A stretch of 64,000 bases of DNA from Phycisphaerae bacterium (GCA_016793805.1 JAEUIZ010000056.1:1-64000), one strand, 5' to 3'; numbered from the stretch's first letter, positions 52,201 to 60,841 are shown. Notes: a model not told the origin generated them from the sequence alone. Made by a program: numbers and translations.

Positions 52201-53542
52201 CTGGATCGAGCCCGCCTCCCTCGCGCTCACCATCAACAACGCCACCATCGACGCTCGCTTCGACGCCGGTCGCTTCGAACTCACCGGCGACTCCGGCCTC
52301 GCCCGCGGCGTGCACGCCTCCGCGCCCGACAACCAATGGTCCCTCCTCGCCGACGCCTCCTGGTCCAAACTCGCCGGGGGCGACCAGTCCATCCGCGCCG
52401 CGCTCTCCCTCCAGTCCAGCGGCCTGCCCGACTCGCTCCTCGCCGCCCTCCCCGACGATGCCCGCGCCGCACTCGAGCCCTACGCCCTCCGCATCGCCGG
52501 GCCCCTCAACGCCCAGGAGGTCTCCCTCTCGATCCTCCGCTCCGACGATCCCTCGCGCCGGCGGCTCGAGGCCGAGGGCCGACTCACCTTCGAGCGACTC
52601 GCCGCCGATCTCGGCGTCTCGATCGCCGACGCCACGGGCACCGTCGAGGGCCGAGTCGAGCACGCCGCCCACGGGCTGCGCACGCGCCTCGACCTCGCCG
52701 CCGACTCCCTCCGCGCCGACAACGTCCGCGCCACCGGCCTCGTCGGGATCGTCCGCTCCACCGACGACGGAACCATCACCGCCTCGGCCTCCGCCACCGT
52801 TCACGGCGGACGCGCCGCCATCGACGCCACCCTCCTTCCTCCCGCGCCCGCCGGCCGCGCCTTCGACGCCACCCTCCGCGCCGCAGGCATCCGTCTCAAG
52901 CCCCTCCTCGACGACCTCCGCCCCGCCGCCGCCGCCACCGCCTCGCCCGCCGCACCCGACACCTCGCGCGGGCTCCTCGACGCCGAGTGCTCCCTCCGCG
53001 GCATCCTCGGACGCCCCGACTCCCGTTCCGGGCGCGGCTCCATCCAGGTCGCCGAGGGTCGCGTCGTCAACTTCCCCTCCCTCGTCCGACTCATCGAGGT
53101 CAGCAACTGGCAACTCCCCACCAACGCCCCACTCGACTTCGCTCGCGCCACCTTCTGGATCGACGGGCCTCGACTCTGGTTCGACGCCATCAACCTCCTC
53201 TCCCAGCGCGTCCAGATCACCGGCATCGGCGCCCTCTCCCTCCCAGACCGCCGCCTCGACCTCCTCTTCACCACCCGGCCCGCCTACGGCCTCCCCGTCC
53301 TCACCGCCTTCTACAGCGCCCTCCGCGACGAGATCATGACCTCGCGGGTCACCGGAACCCTCTCCAACCCCGAGTTCGGACTGGTCCAGTGGTCCGCCGC
53401 TCGGCGTATGCTTGGCGGGGCCCTCGGGCAGACCCCGACCGACCGCCTCCGACACGAGTCCGAGTTCCGCCTCCGGCCCGAGCCCGTCGTCCTCAGGCCA
53501 CGAGACGACCGCCTCCCCGCACGCGAGCCACCCTCTCCCTAA
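49229..53542 (+). CDS. Large AsmA/YhdP-like membrane-anchored protein
   Basis: At 1437 residues this is the largest protein in the window. One N-terminal membrane helix (LLLGVALVVALLLAALALLT, about 31-50) is followed by repeating amphipathic beta-strand units. Features typical of AsmA-like proteins are present: an AsmA-like start (KALVLPRLEAAL), repeated L-x-G-x-L/I-x-F-x strands, and a C-terminal DUF3971/AsmA-like end (FDAINLLSQRVQITGIGALSLP). Such proteins bridge the two membranes and conduct phospholipids. Residues around 155 are a run of 11 Gly encoded by G8 tracts. It shares its upstream region with radA. A LOG gene follows after 12 bp, so an operon is likely. Confidence 0.82.
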   Translation: MAPGDPPASPSPAHPSPARAPRPAPRPRLRRLLLGVALVVALLLAALALLTNSPLTKALVLPRLEAALGVAASARRAHVNADGTLIIDEVMLHIPGVAGPAADFLSIRRLEVDVDWPAGAIRAARIIEPSLLLSQSLDDDSLNIAALRLPSASGGGGGGGGGGGVSIPSISIARASLTIGEHRRDTFTPLRSIRVDGKLVPDPDAAGAFRFDLRQTFTDARRPGFLISGRLEQDGLSLVVENFSLDAWRADAAPSPVRPLVQQIDVRGSVPRATFRWSPAQGVRAGMELADVSLNLPIEPQNWDPIAPGVMGPPAPYMRMHSVSGRIEFAADRVTASLDGRLEDLPYHVDLRYNGIEIDSPFEADFRSNDFRLESSPRLWPIAPAEARAWLDKFSRPSATISTRMRIWRDPSPPGAPEPAPIRAAGTMKIRDGSAAYQFFPYRFENLAGTVEFTDSSIVITELAGHAPSGATIRATARIEPLDESAGFEIAVSARDAPIDATMEAAFPPSRGSLIAALFNRPQYERLIADGLIRSPAIAAAERAELDRLVSAPNADPARLATLRARAAIPVFDLGGPADIDLLVKSNVGKNEPVITTLDVRLPDAGLVPQKFPIPVRATGLVARINNGPGTLTSGRFQGLGGGDASVRAAFNIPFTSDGPQDMSPEIDIALRGMPLDEFVIRALPGSGDAGNSVRRILRDLRAAGTADGHIRIAPRTAPDDLGFDARLSFQNVAAAPEGAVSLANLQGTLTASENAVSLRLHADASASGAPACGRVALSLDAQLPANASPSFHTDLAAPDLDLAAPWHDLLRVFSPAAAERIARLAEKHRPSGLADFNLAILSPTDAPTSARVTLQRGRNLAATVLGQQIVLPSTLGSARISAGNGPTSIALHDLRGDLSFAGEPAGSLHASGVLTLAPPAPSDPAGPIFTDLRPPLLLSLQHARFESALCRALAAEAGLAHSFDSLKPRGTFTGGASIISRADGPGVESAWIEPASLALTINNATIDARFDAGRFELTGDSGLARGVHASAPDNQWSLLADASWSKLAGGDQSIRAALSLQSSGLPDSLLAALPDDARAALEPYALRIAGPLNAQEVSLSILRSDDPSRRRLEAEGRLTFERLAADLGVSIADATGTVEGRVEHAAHGLRTRLDLAADSLRADNVRATGLVGIVRSTDDGTITASASATVHGGRAAIDATLLPPAPAGRAFDATLRAAGIRLKPLLDDLRPAAAATASPAAPDTSRGLLDAECSLRGILGRPDSRSGRGSIQVAEGRVVNFPSLVRLIEVSNWQLPTNAPLDFARATFWIDGPRLWFDAINLLSQRVQITGIGALSLPDRRLDLLFTTRPAYGLPVLTAFYSALRDEIMTSRVTGTLSNPEFGLVQWSAARRMLGGALGQTPTDRLRHESEFRLRPEPVVLRPRDDRLPAREPPSP

Positions 53543-53554
53543 GGTTTCTTTCCC

Positions 53555-54652
53555 ATGCGCCACAACGCGGAGCCCAATCGCGTCGAACTCGACCCCGACG
53601 CCGCCACCGTCCCCGAACCACGCCCTCGCCCCGACGACCCCGAGGTCGCCGCCGCCATCGACGCCCTCATCGCCCGCTGCGGCGGAAGCGGCGCCGACCC
53701 CACCGACTCCCGGCTCGTCCGCGAACTCATCGCCGCCGCTCTCAAACTCATCCCCGACGGCCGCGACACCGGCGAACTCAAACTCATCGCCGCCGCCGTC
53801 AAGGAACTCCGATACGCCTACCGCGTCTTCGGCGCCTACCGCGAACCCCACAAGGTCACCATCTTCGGCTCCGCTCGAACCCCAGCCGACCACCCCGACT
53901 ACGCCGCCACCATCGCCTTCAGCCGCGACATGGCCTCCCGAGGATGGATGGTCATCACCGGCGCCGGTGGCGGCATCATGCACGCCGGCCACGTCGGGCC
54001 CGGCCGCGACGCCAGTTTCGGCGTCGCCATCCGTCTCCCCTTCGAGACCACCGCCAACGAGGTCATCAAGGGCGACCAGAAACTCATCCACTTCCGTTAC
54101 TTCTTCACCCGCAAACTCATGTTCCTCAGCCAGGCCGAGGCCGTCGCTCTCCTCCCCGGCGGCTTCGGAACCATGGACGAGGCCTACGAGGCCCTCACCC
54201 TCATCCAGACCGGCAAGTCCTCCATGGTCCCCGTCGTCATGCTCGAGGGCGAGGGCGGGACCTACTGGCGACAATGGGAAGAGTGGACCCTCCGTGGGCT
54301 CCTCGACCGCCACCTCATCAGCCCCGAGGACGTCAACCTCTATTACATCGCCCCCACCCCCGCCGCCGCCGCCGAGCACGTCGCCCGCTTCTATCGCGTC
54401 TACCACTCCTCCCGCTACGTCAAGGACGAACTCGTGATCCGCCTCAAGCGACCCATCTCCCCGCGCGACGTCGATCGCCTCGGCGACGAGTTCGCCCCGC
54501 TCATCAAGGCCGGCCGAATGACCCTCCGCGGGCCGCTCGAAGCCGAAGAGGACCACCTCGACCTCCCGCGCCTCGTCTTCACCCACACCCGCAACAAGTT
54601 CGGGCTCGTCCGCAGACTCATCGACCGCATCAACGACTGCGACGAGCCATGA
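53555..54652 (+). CDS. LOG family protein (nucleotide 5'-monophosphate phosphoribohydrolase-like)
   Basis: The 365-residue protein has the LOG/lysine-decarboxylase-like fold. VTIFGSARTP is followed by GAGGGIMHAGHVGPG and the signature PGGFGTMDEAYEALTLIQTGK. LOG proteins release free cytokinin-like bases from nucleoside monophosphates or act as nucleotide hydrolases. An N-terminal helical extension of about 100 residues and a C-terminal extension of about 70 residues mark it as a long, less studied subtype. It lies 12 bp after the AsmA-like gene, and its stop overlaps the lipoprotein ATG (ATGA). Confidence 0.85.
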   Translation: MRHNAEPNRVELDPDAATVPEPRPRPDDPEVAAAIDALIARCGGSGADPTDSRLVRELIAAALKLIPDGRDTGELKLIAAAVKELRYAYRVFGAYREPHKVTIFGSARTPADHPDYAATIAFSRDMASRGWMVITGAGGGIMHAGHVGPGRDASFGVAIRLPFETTANEVIKGDQKLIHFRYFFTRKLMFLSQAEAVALLPGGFGTMDEAYEALTLIQTGKSSMVPVVMLEGEGGTYWRQWEEWTLRGLLDRHLISPEDVNLYYIAPTPAAAAEHVARFYRVYHSSRYVKDELVIRLKRPISPRDVDRLGDEFAPLIKAGRMTLRGPLEAEEDHLDLPRLVFTHTRNKFGLVRRLIDRINDCDEP

Positions 54653-55518
54653 CCCGCGCGGCCCTCGCCATCCTCGCCGCCCTCTGCCTCGCCTCCTGCG
54701 GCCATCGGCGACCCGCCCCCCCCGCCGCCGCCAGCCCCGCCGTCACCTCCGCCAATCGCGGGCTCGAAGTCTGGTCCTGGATCGTCTCCGACACGCGCCG
54801 CGCCCGCTGGGCACGCACCCCGCAACCCGGCGACGGCACCCCCGCAACACCGCCCGTCACCATCCGCGACAACCGCGACGACATCGAATCCATCCTCGCC
54901 CCCTACGAATCCGCCCCCACTCCCCTCGACGACGCCACCCGTGCCCGCCTCCGCGACGCCGGCCTCCGCGTCCTCTCCGTCCCCCTCGGCGACCTCGACC
55001 GCCTCGAAGCCCGCGCCCGTCTCGCCGGGCCCGTCCGCCACCAATACCTCGGCGAGGTCGCTCGTTCCACTTCCGTCTACCGCGGCCCGTCCTGGGACTC
55101 CCCGCGAGCCCTCGCCGTCGCCTCCTCTCTCGTCGCCCTCGCCCCAGGACGCCTCGACCTCGCCCTCCGCGCCTGGGCCACACCCGCCGACGCCGGCCCG
55201 GTCCTCTGGGTCGAACTCGCACCACGCTTCGTCGATTCACCCGGCAGCGAGCGAACACTCGCCGACGCCGGCGCCGCCTTCGCCCTCGACCGCGATCACG
55301 CCCTCGTCCTCGTCCCCGATCGTCCCTCCGCCCGCTGGAACCACTCCGCCGCCGCGCCCGAACCCGACGCCCTCGGCGGCACCGGCCCGCAGCCCGACCA
55401 CGCCACGGTCTGGGAAACCATGCTCGCCACGCCCCCCGCCGCAGACGCCGCTCGCGTCCGCGTCGTCCTCGTGCTCGTCCCGCGCCTCCCCGCTCGCTTC
55501 GAACTCCTCGCGCGCTGA
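54649..55518 (+). CDS. Lipoprotein of unknown function
   Basis: The 289-residue protein has a lipobox (CLASC). The first 100 residues of the mature part are Ala/Pro-rich; the remainder is alpha/beta with no enzyme motif I recognise (LEVWSWIVSDTRRARWA, HQYLGEVARSTSVYRGPSW, RVRVVLVLVPRL). It overlaps the LOG gene by four bases and probably belongs to the AsmA-LOG operon, so a role at the envelope is likely. Confidence 0.72.
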   Translation: MTRAALAILAALCLASCGHRRPAPPAAASPAVTSANRGLEVWSWIVSDTRRARWARTPQPGDGTPATPPVTIRDNRDDIESILAPYESAPTPLDDATRARLRDAGLRVLSVPLGDLDRLEARARLAGPVRHQYLGEVARSTSVYRGPSWDSPRALAVASSLVALAPGRLDLALRAWATPADAGPVLWVELAPRFVDSPGSERTLADAGAAFALDRDHALVLVPDRPSARWNHSAAAPEPDALGGTGPQPDHATVWETMLATPPAADAARVRVVLVLVPRLPARFELLAR

Positions 55519-55530
55519 TCCCTCTGCCGG

Positions 55531-55536
55531 TAGCAT
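55531..55536 (+). promoter_or_regulatory. -10 box of the GT87 gene
   Basis: TAGCAT ends nine bases before the ATG at 55546. Confidence 0.45.
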
Positions 55537-55545
55537 CTCCTCCCG

Positions 55546-56865
55546 ATGCCCACCCGCCGTGCCCTCAACCTCGCCTCGTGGGCGTTCCTCCTCCTCGCCT
55601 CAGCCTGGTTCACCTATCGCGGCCCCGTCTTCCTCGCCTCCGCCGGCAACTACGACTTCAACCTCGTCTACGCCTCCTCACGCGCCTGGCTCGTCGGCCT
55701 CAACCCCTACGACCGCGACCACGTCCAACAAGCCTGGCTCGCAGCCCAAGGCCCGCCCAACGTCCACCCCCTCGGCCCGCGACCCTCCGCCGTCCTCCTC
55801 TACCCACCCAGCGCCTTCGCCGCTCTCACTCCCTTCGCCGCACTTCCCTTCCCCATCGCCCGCGCCCTCTGGTCCGCCGCCAACGTCGCCTGCATCCTCG
55901 GCGGCATCCTCATCATCGCCCGACTCGCCGGGCTCGCGGGCGCGCCCTCGAGGGTCTTCGCCGCCATCGCACTCGCCTTCTGGCCCACGCTCTCCGCCCT
56001 GCGGCTTGGGCAGACCCCGCTCCTGGTCCTCGGGCTCGTCTGCCTCGCCCTCTCCTCACGCCCCGGCCTCGCCCGCGGCGCCCTCCTCGGCCTCGCCACC
56101 GCCATCAAGCCCCAACTCGCCCTCCTCTTCATCGTCTACGACCTCGGACGACTCCGCTGGCGCTCCGGCCTCGTCGGCCTCGCCGTCGCCGCCGCTCTCT
56201 TCGCGCTCGGTGCCTTCCGCTCCGACGCCGCCGCCATCCCCTGGTGGCACGACTGGAACGCCAACCTCGCCGCCTTCGCCGTCGGCGACGACGGCAACCC
56301 CACCCGCGCCAACGCCATCCGCCACCACATGATCAACCTCCACTACCCACTCCACGCCTTCACCGACAACCGCGACCTCGTCCGCGCCGCCGTCCTCGCC
56401 ATCCTCGGGGGACTCTGCCTCGCCTACTTCCTCCTCGACCTCCGCCGCGGACGCGAGCCCGGCGAGGGCCGTGCGCCCGTCGTCTCCCTCGCCATGACCG
56501 CAGCCGTCTCCCTCGCCATCGTCTACCACCGCGCCTACGACGCCGTCTTCCTCTTCTTCCCCCTCGCCCTCGCCATCCACGGCCTCGCCCGCCGCACCCC
56601 CACCGACCCCACCAACGCGACCACCCTCGCGCCCCCGAGATGGATGCACGCCGTCACCCTCGCCCTCGTCCTCGTCCACGCCCTCCCCACCGCCATCGCG
56701 CTTGTCGAACTCGCCAAGCGCGGCTCCATCCCCGCCGCCCTCACCGACACCACCCTCTGGCGCGCTCTCATCGTCCCCCACCAGGCCTGGGCCCTCCTCG
56801 CCCTCGTCGCCTGGCTCGTCGCCATCCGCGCCCGCTCCGGCGCCGTCACGCAAAGATCGACCTGA
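55546..56865 (+). CDS. GT87-family (DUF2029) polytopic glycosyltransferase-like protein
   Basis: The 439-residue protein has about ten membrane helices. The family segment NYDFNLVYASSRAWLVGLNPYD sits just after the first helix, where GT-C enzymes place their acidic residue. Relatives transfer mannose or similar from polyprenyl-phosphate donors. Its last 20 bases overlap the convergent DinB gene. It is separated by 27 bp from the lipoprotein gene and may have its own promoter. Confidence 0.82.
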   Translation: MPTRRALNLASWAFLLLASAWFTYRGPVFLASAGNYDFNLVYASSRAWLVGLNPYDRDHVQQAWLAAQGPPNVHPLGPRPSAVLLYPPSAFAALTPFAALPFPIARALWSAANVACILGGILIIARLAGLAGAPSRVFAAIALAFWPTLSALRLGQTPLLVLGLVCLALSSRPGLARGALLGLATAIKPQLALLFIVYDLGRLRWRSGLVGLAVAAALFALGAFRSDAAAIPWWHDWNANLAAFAVGDDGNPTRANAIRHHMINLHYPLHAFTDNRDLVRAAVLAILGGLCLAYFLLDLRRGREPGEGRAPVVSLAMTAAVSLAIVYHRAYDAVFLFFPLALAIHGLARRTPTDPTNATTLAPPRWMHAVTLALVLVHALPTAIALVELAKRGSIPAALTDTTLWRALIVPHQAWALLALVAWLVAIRARSGAVTQRST

Positions 56866-57352
56866 AACCCAGCGCACGACGAAGGTCCGCCACCTGGCCC
56901 GTGTGCATCCCGTTGTGGAATCCCATCCGCAGCACCAGCAGCCACAGCGGCAACTCCACCTCCCCCCACCGCGTCGACTCCATCAGCCTCGCCTCGTCCG
57001 ACGCCCGAACCGCGCCCGCCAGCCGATCACACGCCCCGTCATAGATCGCCACGCACCGCGACAGCGCCGGGTACCGCGCCGCGTCCCCGATCGGCACCGA
57101 TCCGAACGCCACAGACTCCGCGTCGAATCGCTCGCCCCCCACCCCGAACTCCGACTCCGGCAGCCCGCGACCGTCCAACTTCTCCGCCACTCGGTGCAAC
57201 GTCAGCGCGCAGTGCCCCAGCGACCACGCGACGTGGTTCGGCAGTCCCGGCGCCTGCCGCGCGCGAGTCTCGTCGCTGAACCCTGCCAGGTACCGCGCCA
57301 TCCCCGCCTTCGACGCCAGCACCGCCTCCGCGATCATGTCCTGCATCCGCAT
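56846..57352 (-). CDS. DinB-family protein
   Basis: The 168-residue protein has HVAWSLGHCALTLHRVAEKL and MGFHNGMHTGQVADLRRAL, with His positions typical of DinB/YfiT metal sites. I chose the ATG at 57350-57352 because GGGAG lies about six bases upstream; a GTG five codons earlier is possible. The 3' end overlaps the GT87 gene by 20 bases in opposite orientation. This is the third DinB-type gene of the window. Confidence 0.78.
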   Translation of the reverse strand: MRMQDMIAEAVLASKAGMARYLAGFSDETRARQAPGLPNHVAWSLGHCALTLHRVAEKLDGRGLPESEFGVGGERFDAESVAFGSVPIGDAARYPALSRCVAIYDGACDRLAGAVRASDEARLMESTRWGEVELPLWLLVLRMGFHNGMHTGQVADLRRALGFRSIFA

Positions 57353-57408
57353 CGCTCGCTCCCTCACGGCTCTCGCCCGACACCCTCGCCCTGCGTCGCG
57401 CTCGTCCG

Positions 57409-58983
57409 CTACTCCCCCATCAACTTGTGCCGCCTCAGGTGCTCCACCATCTGCCCCGGGAACGCCCGCACCGCCTCCGACCGGAACACCGTCCCGTGGT
57501 CCGCCCCGGGCACGATCGTCATGTACCCGTGCTGACCCTCCGGAAACTGAAAGAAGTTCACGCCCTCCAGGTCCTTCTTCAAGAGCGACACCGCCTCGTT
57601 CAAATAAAAACTGTCCTGGTCCCCCACCACCAGCCGCACCCGCTGGTACAGGATCAGCCCCATCGTCCCCGTCTCGGCCCGCAGCCGCGCCCCGATGTCA
57701 TACGCCCGGTACGCCTCCGCCACGCCCTTGTCGATCACCCCCGTCCGCGCGTCAAACAGCGCCGCCGGTCGCCCGCTCCCGTCCCTCGGCCCGAACACCG
57801 CCTGCCACGAGTCCCACTGCGCCCCCGACGTGTTCCCCGGGCCCATCACCTCCTCCATCGCGTTCTCCTGCCGAACCGTCATGATCCCGACGCCCCCGCG
57901 CCGCAGGCTCGGCACGTCCCGCACCACCCCGTCCTCGCCCGCCGCCTCATAGAAGTTCCCCTGCTCGTAGATGTTCCCCAGTTGGAACCGCCGGAAGTCC
58001 ACCGGGTCCGGCGAACTCGACCAGCACGCCCCGAACACCTCCGGATACGTCACCGCCAGCCACACCGACGACCACCCCCCCGACGAGTGCCCCGTCACCA
58101 GCCGCGCCATCGGCGACGCCACCAGCGGATACCTCGCCTCCAGCGCCGGGATCAACTCCGACACCAGCGCCCGACCGCACGGCCCGTTGTTCGCCGAGTC
58201 CGCGAACAGCGTGTGCCCGTTGGGCGACTCCGGATTCAGATACACATGGAACACGTTGCGCGACAACTCCTGCTCCGGTCCCGTCTGGCGGCGCCCCGCT
58301 CGCGCCGCCGCCGCCGAGTACGCCTCCGTCTCGTCCCCGCCGAATCCCGGAACGTGGTACACCGCCGCGTACTTCCGATTCGGGTCGTACTCCATCGGCA
58401 GCACCACCGCCGCCCGATGCTCCACCTCCCGCCCCCGAAACGCCGACAACAGCGCCGACGGCACCGTCACCACCTCCACCCCCTCCACCTTCCGCTCGCG
58501 CCGCGGCCCCACCACCCGCGTCAGCGCGATCGTCACTCGCCCCTCCCCCAACTCGATCGTCACCGGATCCGAATACAAGTTCCCCGGCTCGCGCCGCCAA
58601 CTGCTGTCCTCTCGCGACAGATCGAGCACCGCCTGCGCCACGTACGTCCCCTTGGGCAGCCCCGAGAGCGCCCCGGGGAACGACGTCGCCCCGTCGTCCA
58701 CCACCGCCGCCGACCCCGGCGCCAGGCCCGCCACGTCCACCCCATACATCGGCTGCGGATCCCCCCAGAACGGCCCGTCCGCAGGCCCCGCTCCCGGCGG
58801 CGCCTTCGCGCCCGGCGCCATCAGGTACACCACCACCCGGCCCGTCGCCGCCTCCGCGCGCACCCCCGCCTCGAACGTCACCGCGATCTCCCGCCCGACC
58901 TTCTCCGCCCCCTTCTCCGGAGGCTGCGCCGCCGGCGCGCACGACGCCACCACCCACACGCACGCCATCAGCGCTGCTCTCAT
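57409..58983 (-). CDS. Esterase-family (alpha/beta-hydrolase) lipoprotein
   Basis: The 524-residue protein starts MRAALMACVWVVASC, a short leader with a lipobox-like V-A-S-C. The N-terminal beta-rich domain (about 20-180) is followed by a PF00756-type esterase domain with nucleophile Ser in VTGHSSGGWSS and catalytic His probably in PEGQHGYM. The loop HVPGFGGDE should form the oxyanion hole. Such enzymes cleave ester bonds of acyl, feruloyl or siderophore esters. Its ATG overlaps the stop of the upstream LOG gene. Confidence 0.82.
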   Translation of the reverse strand: MRAALMACVWVVASCAPAAQPPEKGAEKVGREIAVTFEAGVRAEAATGRVVVYLMAPGAKAPPGAGPADGPFWGDPQPMYGVDVAGLAPGSAAVVDDGATSFPGALSGLPKGTYVAQAVLDLSREDSSWRREPGNLYSDPVTIELGEGRVTIALTRVVGPRRERKVEGVEVVTVPSALLSAFRGREVEHRAAVVLPMEYDPNRKYAAVYHVPGFGGDETEAYSAAAARAGRRQTGPEQELSRNVFHVYLNPESPNGHTLFADSANNGPCGRALVSELIPALEARYPLVASPMARLVTGHSSGGWSSVWLAVTYPEVFGACWSSSPDPVDFRRFQLGNIYEQGNFYEAAGEDGVVRDVPSLRRGGVGIMTVRQENAMEEVMGPGNTSGAQWDSWQAVFGPRDGSGRPAALFDARTGVIDKGVAEAYRAYDIGARLRAETGTMGLILYQRVRLVVGDQDSFYLNEAVSLLKKDLEGVNFFQFPEGQHGYMTIVPGADHGTVFRSEAVRAFPGQMVEHLRRHKLMGE

Positions 58984-59795
58984 CCCGCTTGCTCCCTCGC
59001 CGGTCCAGCCTTCGGCCCCGGACGCTCGCCCAGGATCGGCCTCGGCGCAGGCCGCCTCCGCTCCCGCTCCCGAACCGTCGGCATCACGCTCGCCGCCAGC
59101 CGACGAACCGCCTCCTCCGCCGAGTCCGTCACCGTCAACAACTCCGCGTCCCCCGCGTCGATCGTCCCCTGCTCGATCAACCGCTCCCGCATGAACCCCA
59201 GCAACGGCGACCAGAACTCCGTCCCCATCAGCACCACCGGAAAGTTGTCGATCTTCCGCGTCTGGATCAGCGTCAGCGCCTCGAACAACTCGTCCAGCGT
59301 CCCGAAGCCCCCGGGCAGCACCACGAACGCGTACGAGTACTTCACCAGCATCACCTTCCGCACGAAAAAGTACCGGAACTCCACGAACCGGTCCAGGTAC
59401 GGGTTCGGCTTCTGCTCCATCGGCAACTGGATGTTGCACCCGATCGACGCGCCCCCGGCCTCCTGCGCCCCGCGGTTCGCCGCCTCCATCACCCCCGGGC
59501 CGCCTCCCGTCATCGTCGTCAGACCAAGCCCCGCGATCCCCTTCCCCACCTCCCGCGCCAACTCGTAGTACCGATGCCCAGGCGGGAACCGCGCCGACCC
59601 GAACACCGTCACGCACGGGCCCACAAAGTGCAGCGCCCGAAACCCGCGGATGAACTCCGCGAAGATCCGCACCGCACGCCCGAACTCGTCCAGCCGCTTC
59701 CGCGGGCCCTCCAGGAACCGGCCCTCGTCCGCGCTCCGCGCCCGCTTCCCCCACGCCGCTCGCGTCCCGTGATTCCCCGCCTGCTGCTCCGTCAT
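58980..59795 (-). CDS. LOG family protein, second copy
   Basis: The 271-residue protein has VTVFGSARFPPGHRYYELA, TGGGPGVMEAANRGA and PGGFGTLDELFEALTLIQTRK, the full LOG signature set. It is shorter than the LOG-like gene at 53555 and closer to the standard TIGR00730 type. Probable role: hydrolysis of nucleoside 5'-monophosphates. TATGCT at 59805-59810 lies nine bases before the ATG. The TGA overlaps the ATG of the downstream esterase, so the pair is translationally coupled. Confidence 0.88.
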   Translation of the reverse strand: MTEQQAGNHGTRAAWGKRARSADEGRFLEGPRKRLDEFGRAVRIFAEFIRGFRALHFVGPCVTVFGSARFPPGHRYYELAREVGKGIAGLGLTTMTGGGPGVMEAANRGAQEAGGASIGCNIQLPMEQKPNPYLDRFVEFRYFFVRKVMLVKYSYAFVVLPGGFGTLDELFEALTLIQTRKIDNFPVVLMGTEFWSPLLGFMRERLIEQGTIDAGDAELLTVTDSAEEAVRRLAASVMPTVRERERRRPAPRPILGERPGPKAGPAREQAG

Positions 59796-59804
59796 GGCTG
59801 CCCC

Positions 59805-59810
59805 AGCATA
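59805..59810 (-). promoter_or_regulatory. -10 box of the LOG/esterase operon
   Basis: TATGCT (minus strand) ends nine bases before the ATG at 59795. Confidence 0.45.
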
Positions 59811-59829
59811 CCCCCTCCGCCAACGAAAC

Positions 59830-59854
59830 GACGCCGACCCTCCGGGCCGGCGTC
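59830..59854 (-). terminator. Terminator hairpin after the dockerin-tailed gene
   Basis: GACGCCGACCC and GGGCCGGCGTC pair (one mismatch) around TCC, downstream of the stop at 59883 and upstream of the LOG/esterase operon promoter. Confidence 0.6.
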
Positions 59855-59882
59855 GCTGGATTCACGCCTCACCCGCCCGCCC

Positions 59883-60803
59883 TCAGGGGCAGCCCGCCGC
59901 GAACGCGTTCAGGAAGCACGTAAAGTCGTTCACGTTCAGCACCGGCACGATCGTCGACCCGTCGCAGTTCGCCGTCGTGTCCCCCGCCGCGAACAGGTTG
60001 TTGAAGCAGATAAAGTCGTTCACGTTCAGCACCGGCACGATCGTCGACCCGTCGCAGTTCGCGTAGCACGCCGGCGCCGCCGACGGGATGTACGCCAGCC
60101 CCAAGATGTTCGACGGCCCGTGCGCCCCGATCAGCGTCGCCGCTCCCGTCGCCACGTTGATCGTGTACAGGCTGTCCGTGTTGTTGCAGATCAGGTACAG
60201 CAGCCCGTTGTCCTTGTTGAACGCCAGGCCGTTCGGGTTCGTCGGGCCCGCCAGCGCCCCGATCAGCGTCACCGCACCCGTCGCCCGGTCCATCACGTAG
60301 ACACTGTCCGTGCCGCTGTTCGTCGAGTACATCACGTTCGCGATCGAGTCGTGCCCCAGGTTCGAGAACGACGCCAGCCCCGACGTCCCCACCAGCGTCG
60401 CCGCGCCCGTCGTCGTGTTGATCGTGTACAGCCCGTTGTTGTGCGACGACACCCCGTACAGCGTCCCCGTGCTGTCGTCCCACTCCAGCCCGTGCATCAC
60501 GATCGCCGAGTCCCCGTACGCCCCGATCAGCGTCGCCGTCCCCGTCGCCAGGTCCAGCGTGTACACCGAGTCGTTCCCCGTCGACGTCAGGTAGATCGTG
60601 TTCGTGTCCGCCCGATACGCCAGCCCCGCCGTCGTGCTCGCGTTCGTGCTCACCGTCCCGATCTGCGTCTTGGCCCCCGTCGCCATGTCGATCTCGTACA
60701 GCGCCCGGCTGCTGTCCACCGCGATCAACCGACCCTGCGCCATCGCCAGCGACGCGCACGCACCCACCCCCACCCCCGCCATCCACAACGAACGAATACG
60801 CAT
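59883..60803 (-). CDS. Secreted beta-propeller protein with GC-type dockerin tail
   Basis: The 306-residue protein has a signal peptide ending AMAQG and about five propeller blades of the form L-Y-x-I-x-x-A-T-G-A-x-T-x-I-G, as in YncE/NHL-like surface propellers. Two dockerin repeats follow; their DNA is identical over 52 bp. AAAGGAGG lies six bases before the ATG, and TTGTCA-N17-TACGCT is upstream. It is probably exported and highly expressed. The ligand is unknown. Confidence 0.85.
   Translation of the reverse strand: MRIRSLWMAGVGVGACASLAMAQGRLIAVDSSRALYEIDMATGAKTQIGTVSTNASTTAGLAYRADTNTIYLTSTGNDSVYTLDLATGTATLIGAYGDSAIVMHGLEWDDSTGTLYGVSSHNNGLYTINTTTGAATLVGTSGLASFSNLGHDSIANVMYSTNSGTDSVYVMDRATGAVTLIGALAGPTNPNGLAFNKDNGLLYLICNNTDSLYTINVATGAATLIGAHGPSNILGLAYIPSAAPACYANCDGSTIVPVLNVNDFICFNNLFAAGDTTANCDGSTIVPVLNVNDFTCFLNAFAAGCP
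59921..59972 (-). repeat. Dockerin-coding direct repeat, copy 1
   Basis: The 52 bases are identical to 60011-60062 and encode the N-C-D-G-S...N-V-N-D-F segment. Confidence 0.85.
60011..60062 (-). repeat. Dockerin-coding direct repeat, copy 2
   Basis: A perfect copy of 59921-59972 with a period of 90 bp. Confidence 0.85.
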
Positions 60804-60841
60804 CTCGTGCCTCCTTTCATGGCCCCAACGCCCAGGCCACC

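Noticed and set aside
49385-54586. Open antisense frame of more than 1700 codons opposite the AsmA-like and LOG genes
   Set aside because: It is made almost only of Gly, Glu, Asp, Ala and Val, the mirror image of GC-rich codons on the plus strand, and has no family character. The sense frame has clear domains.
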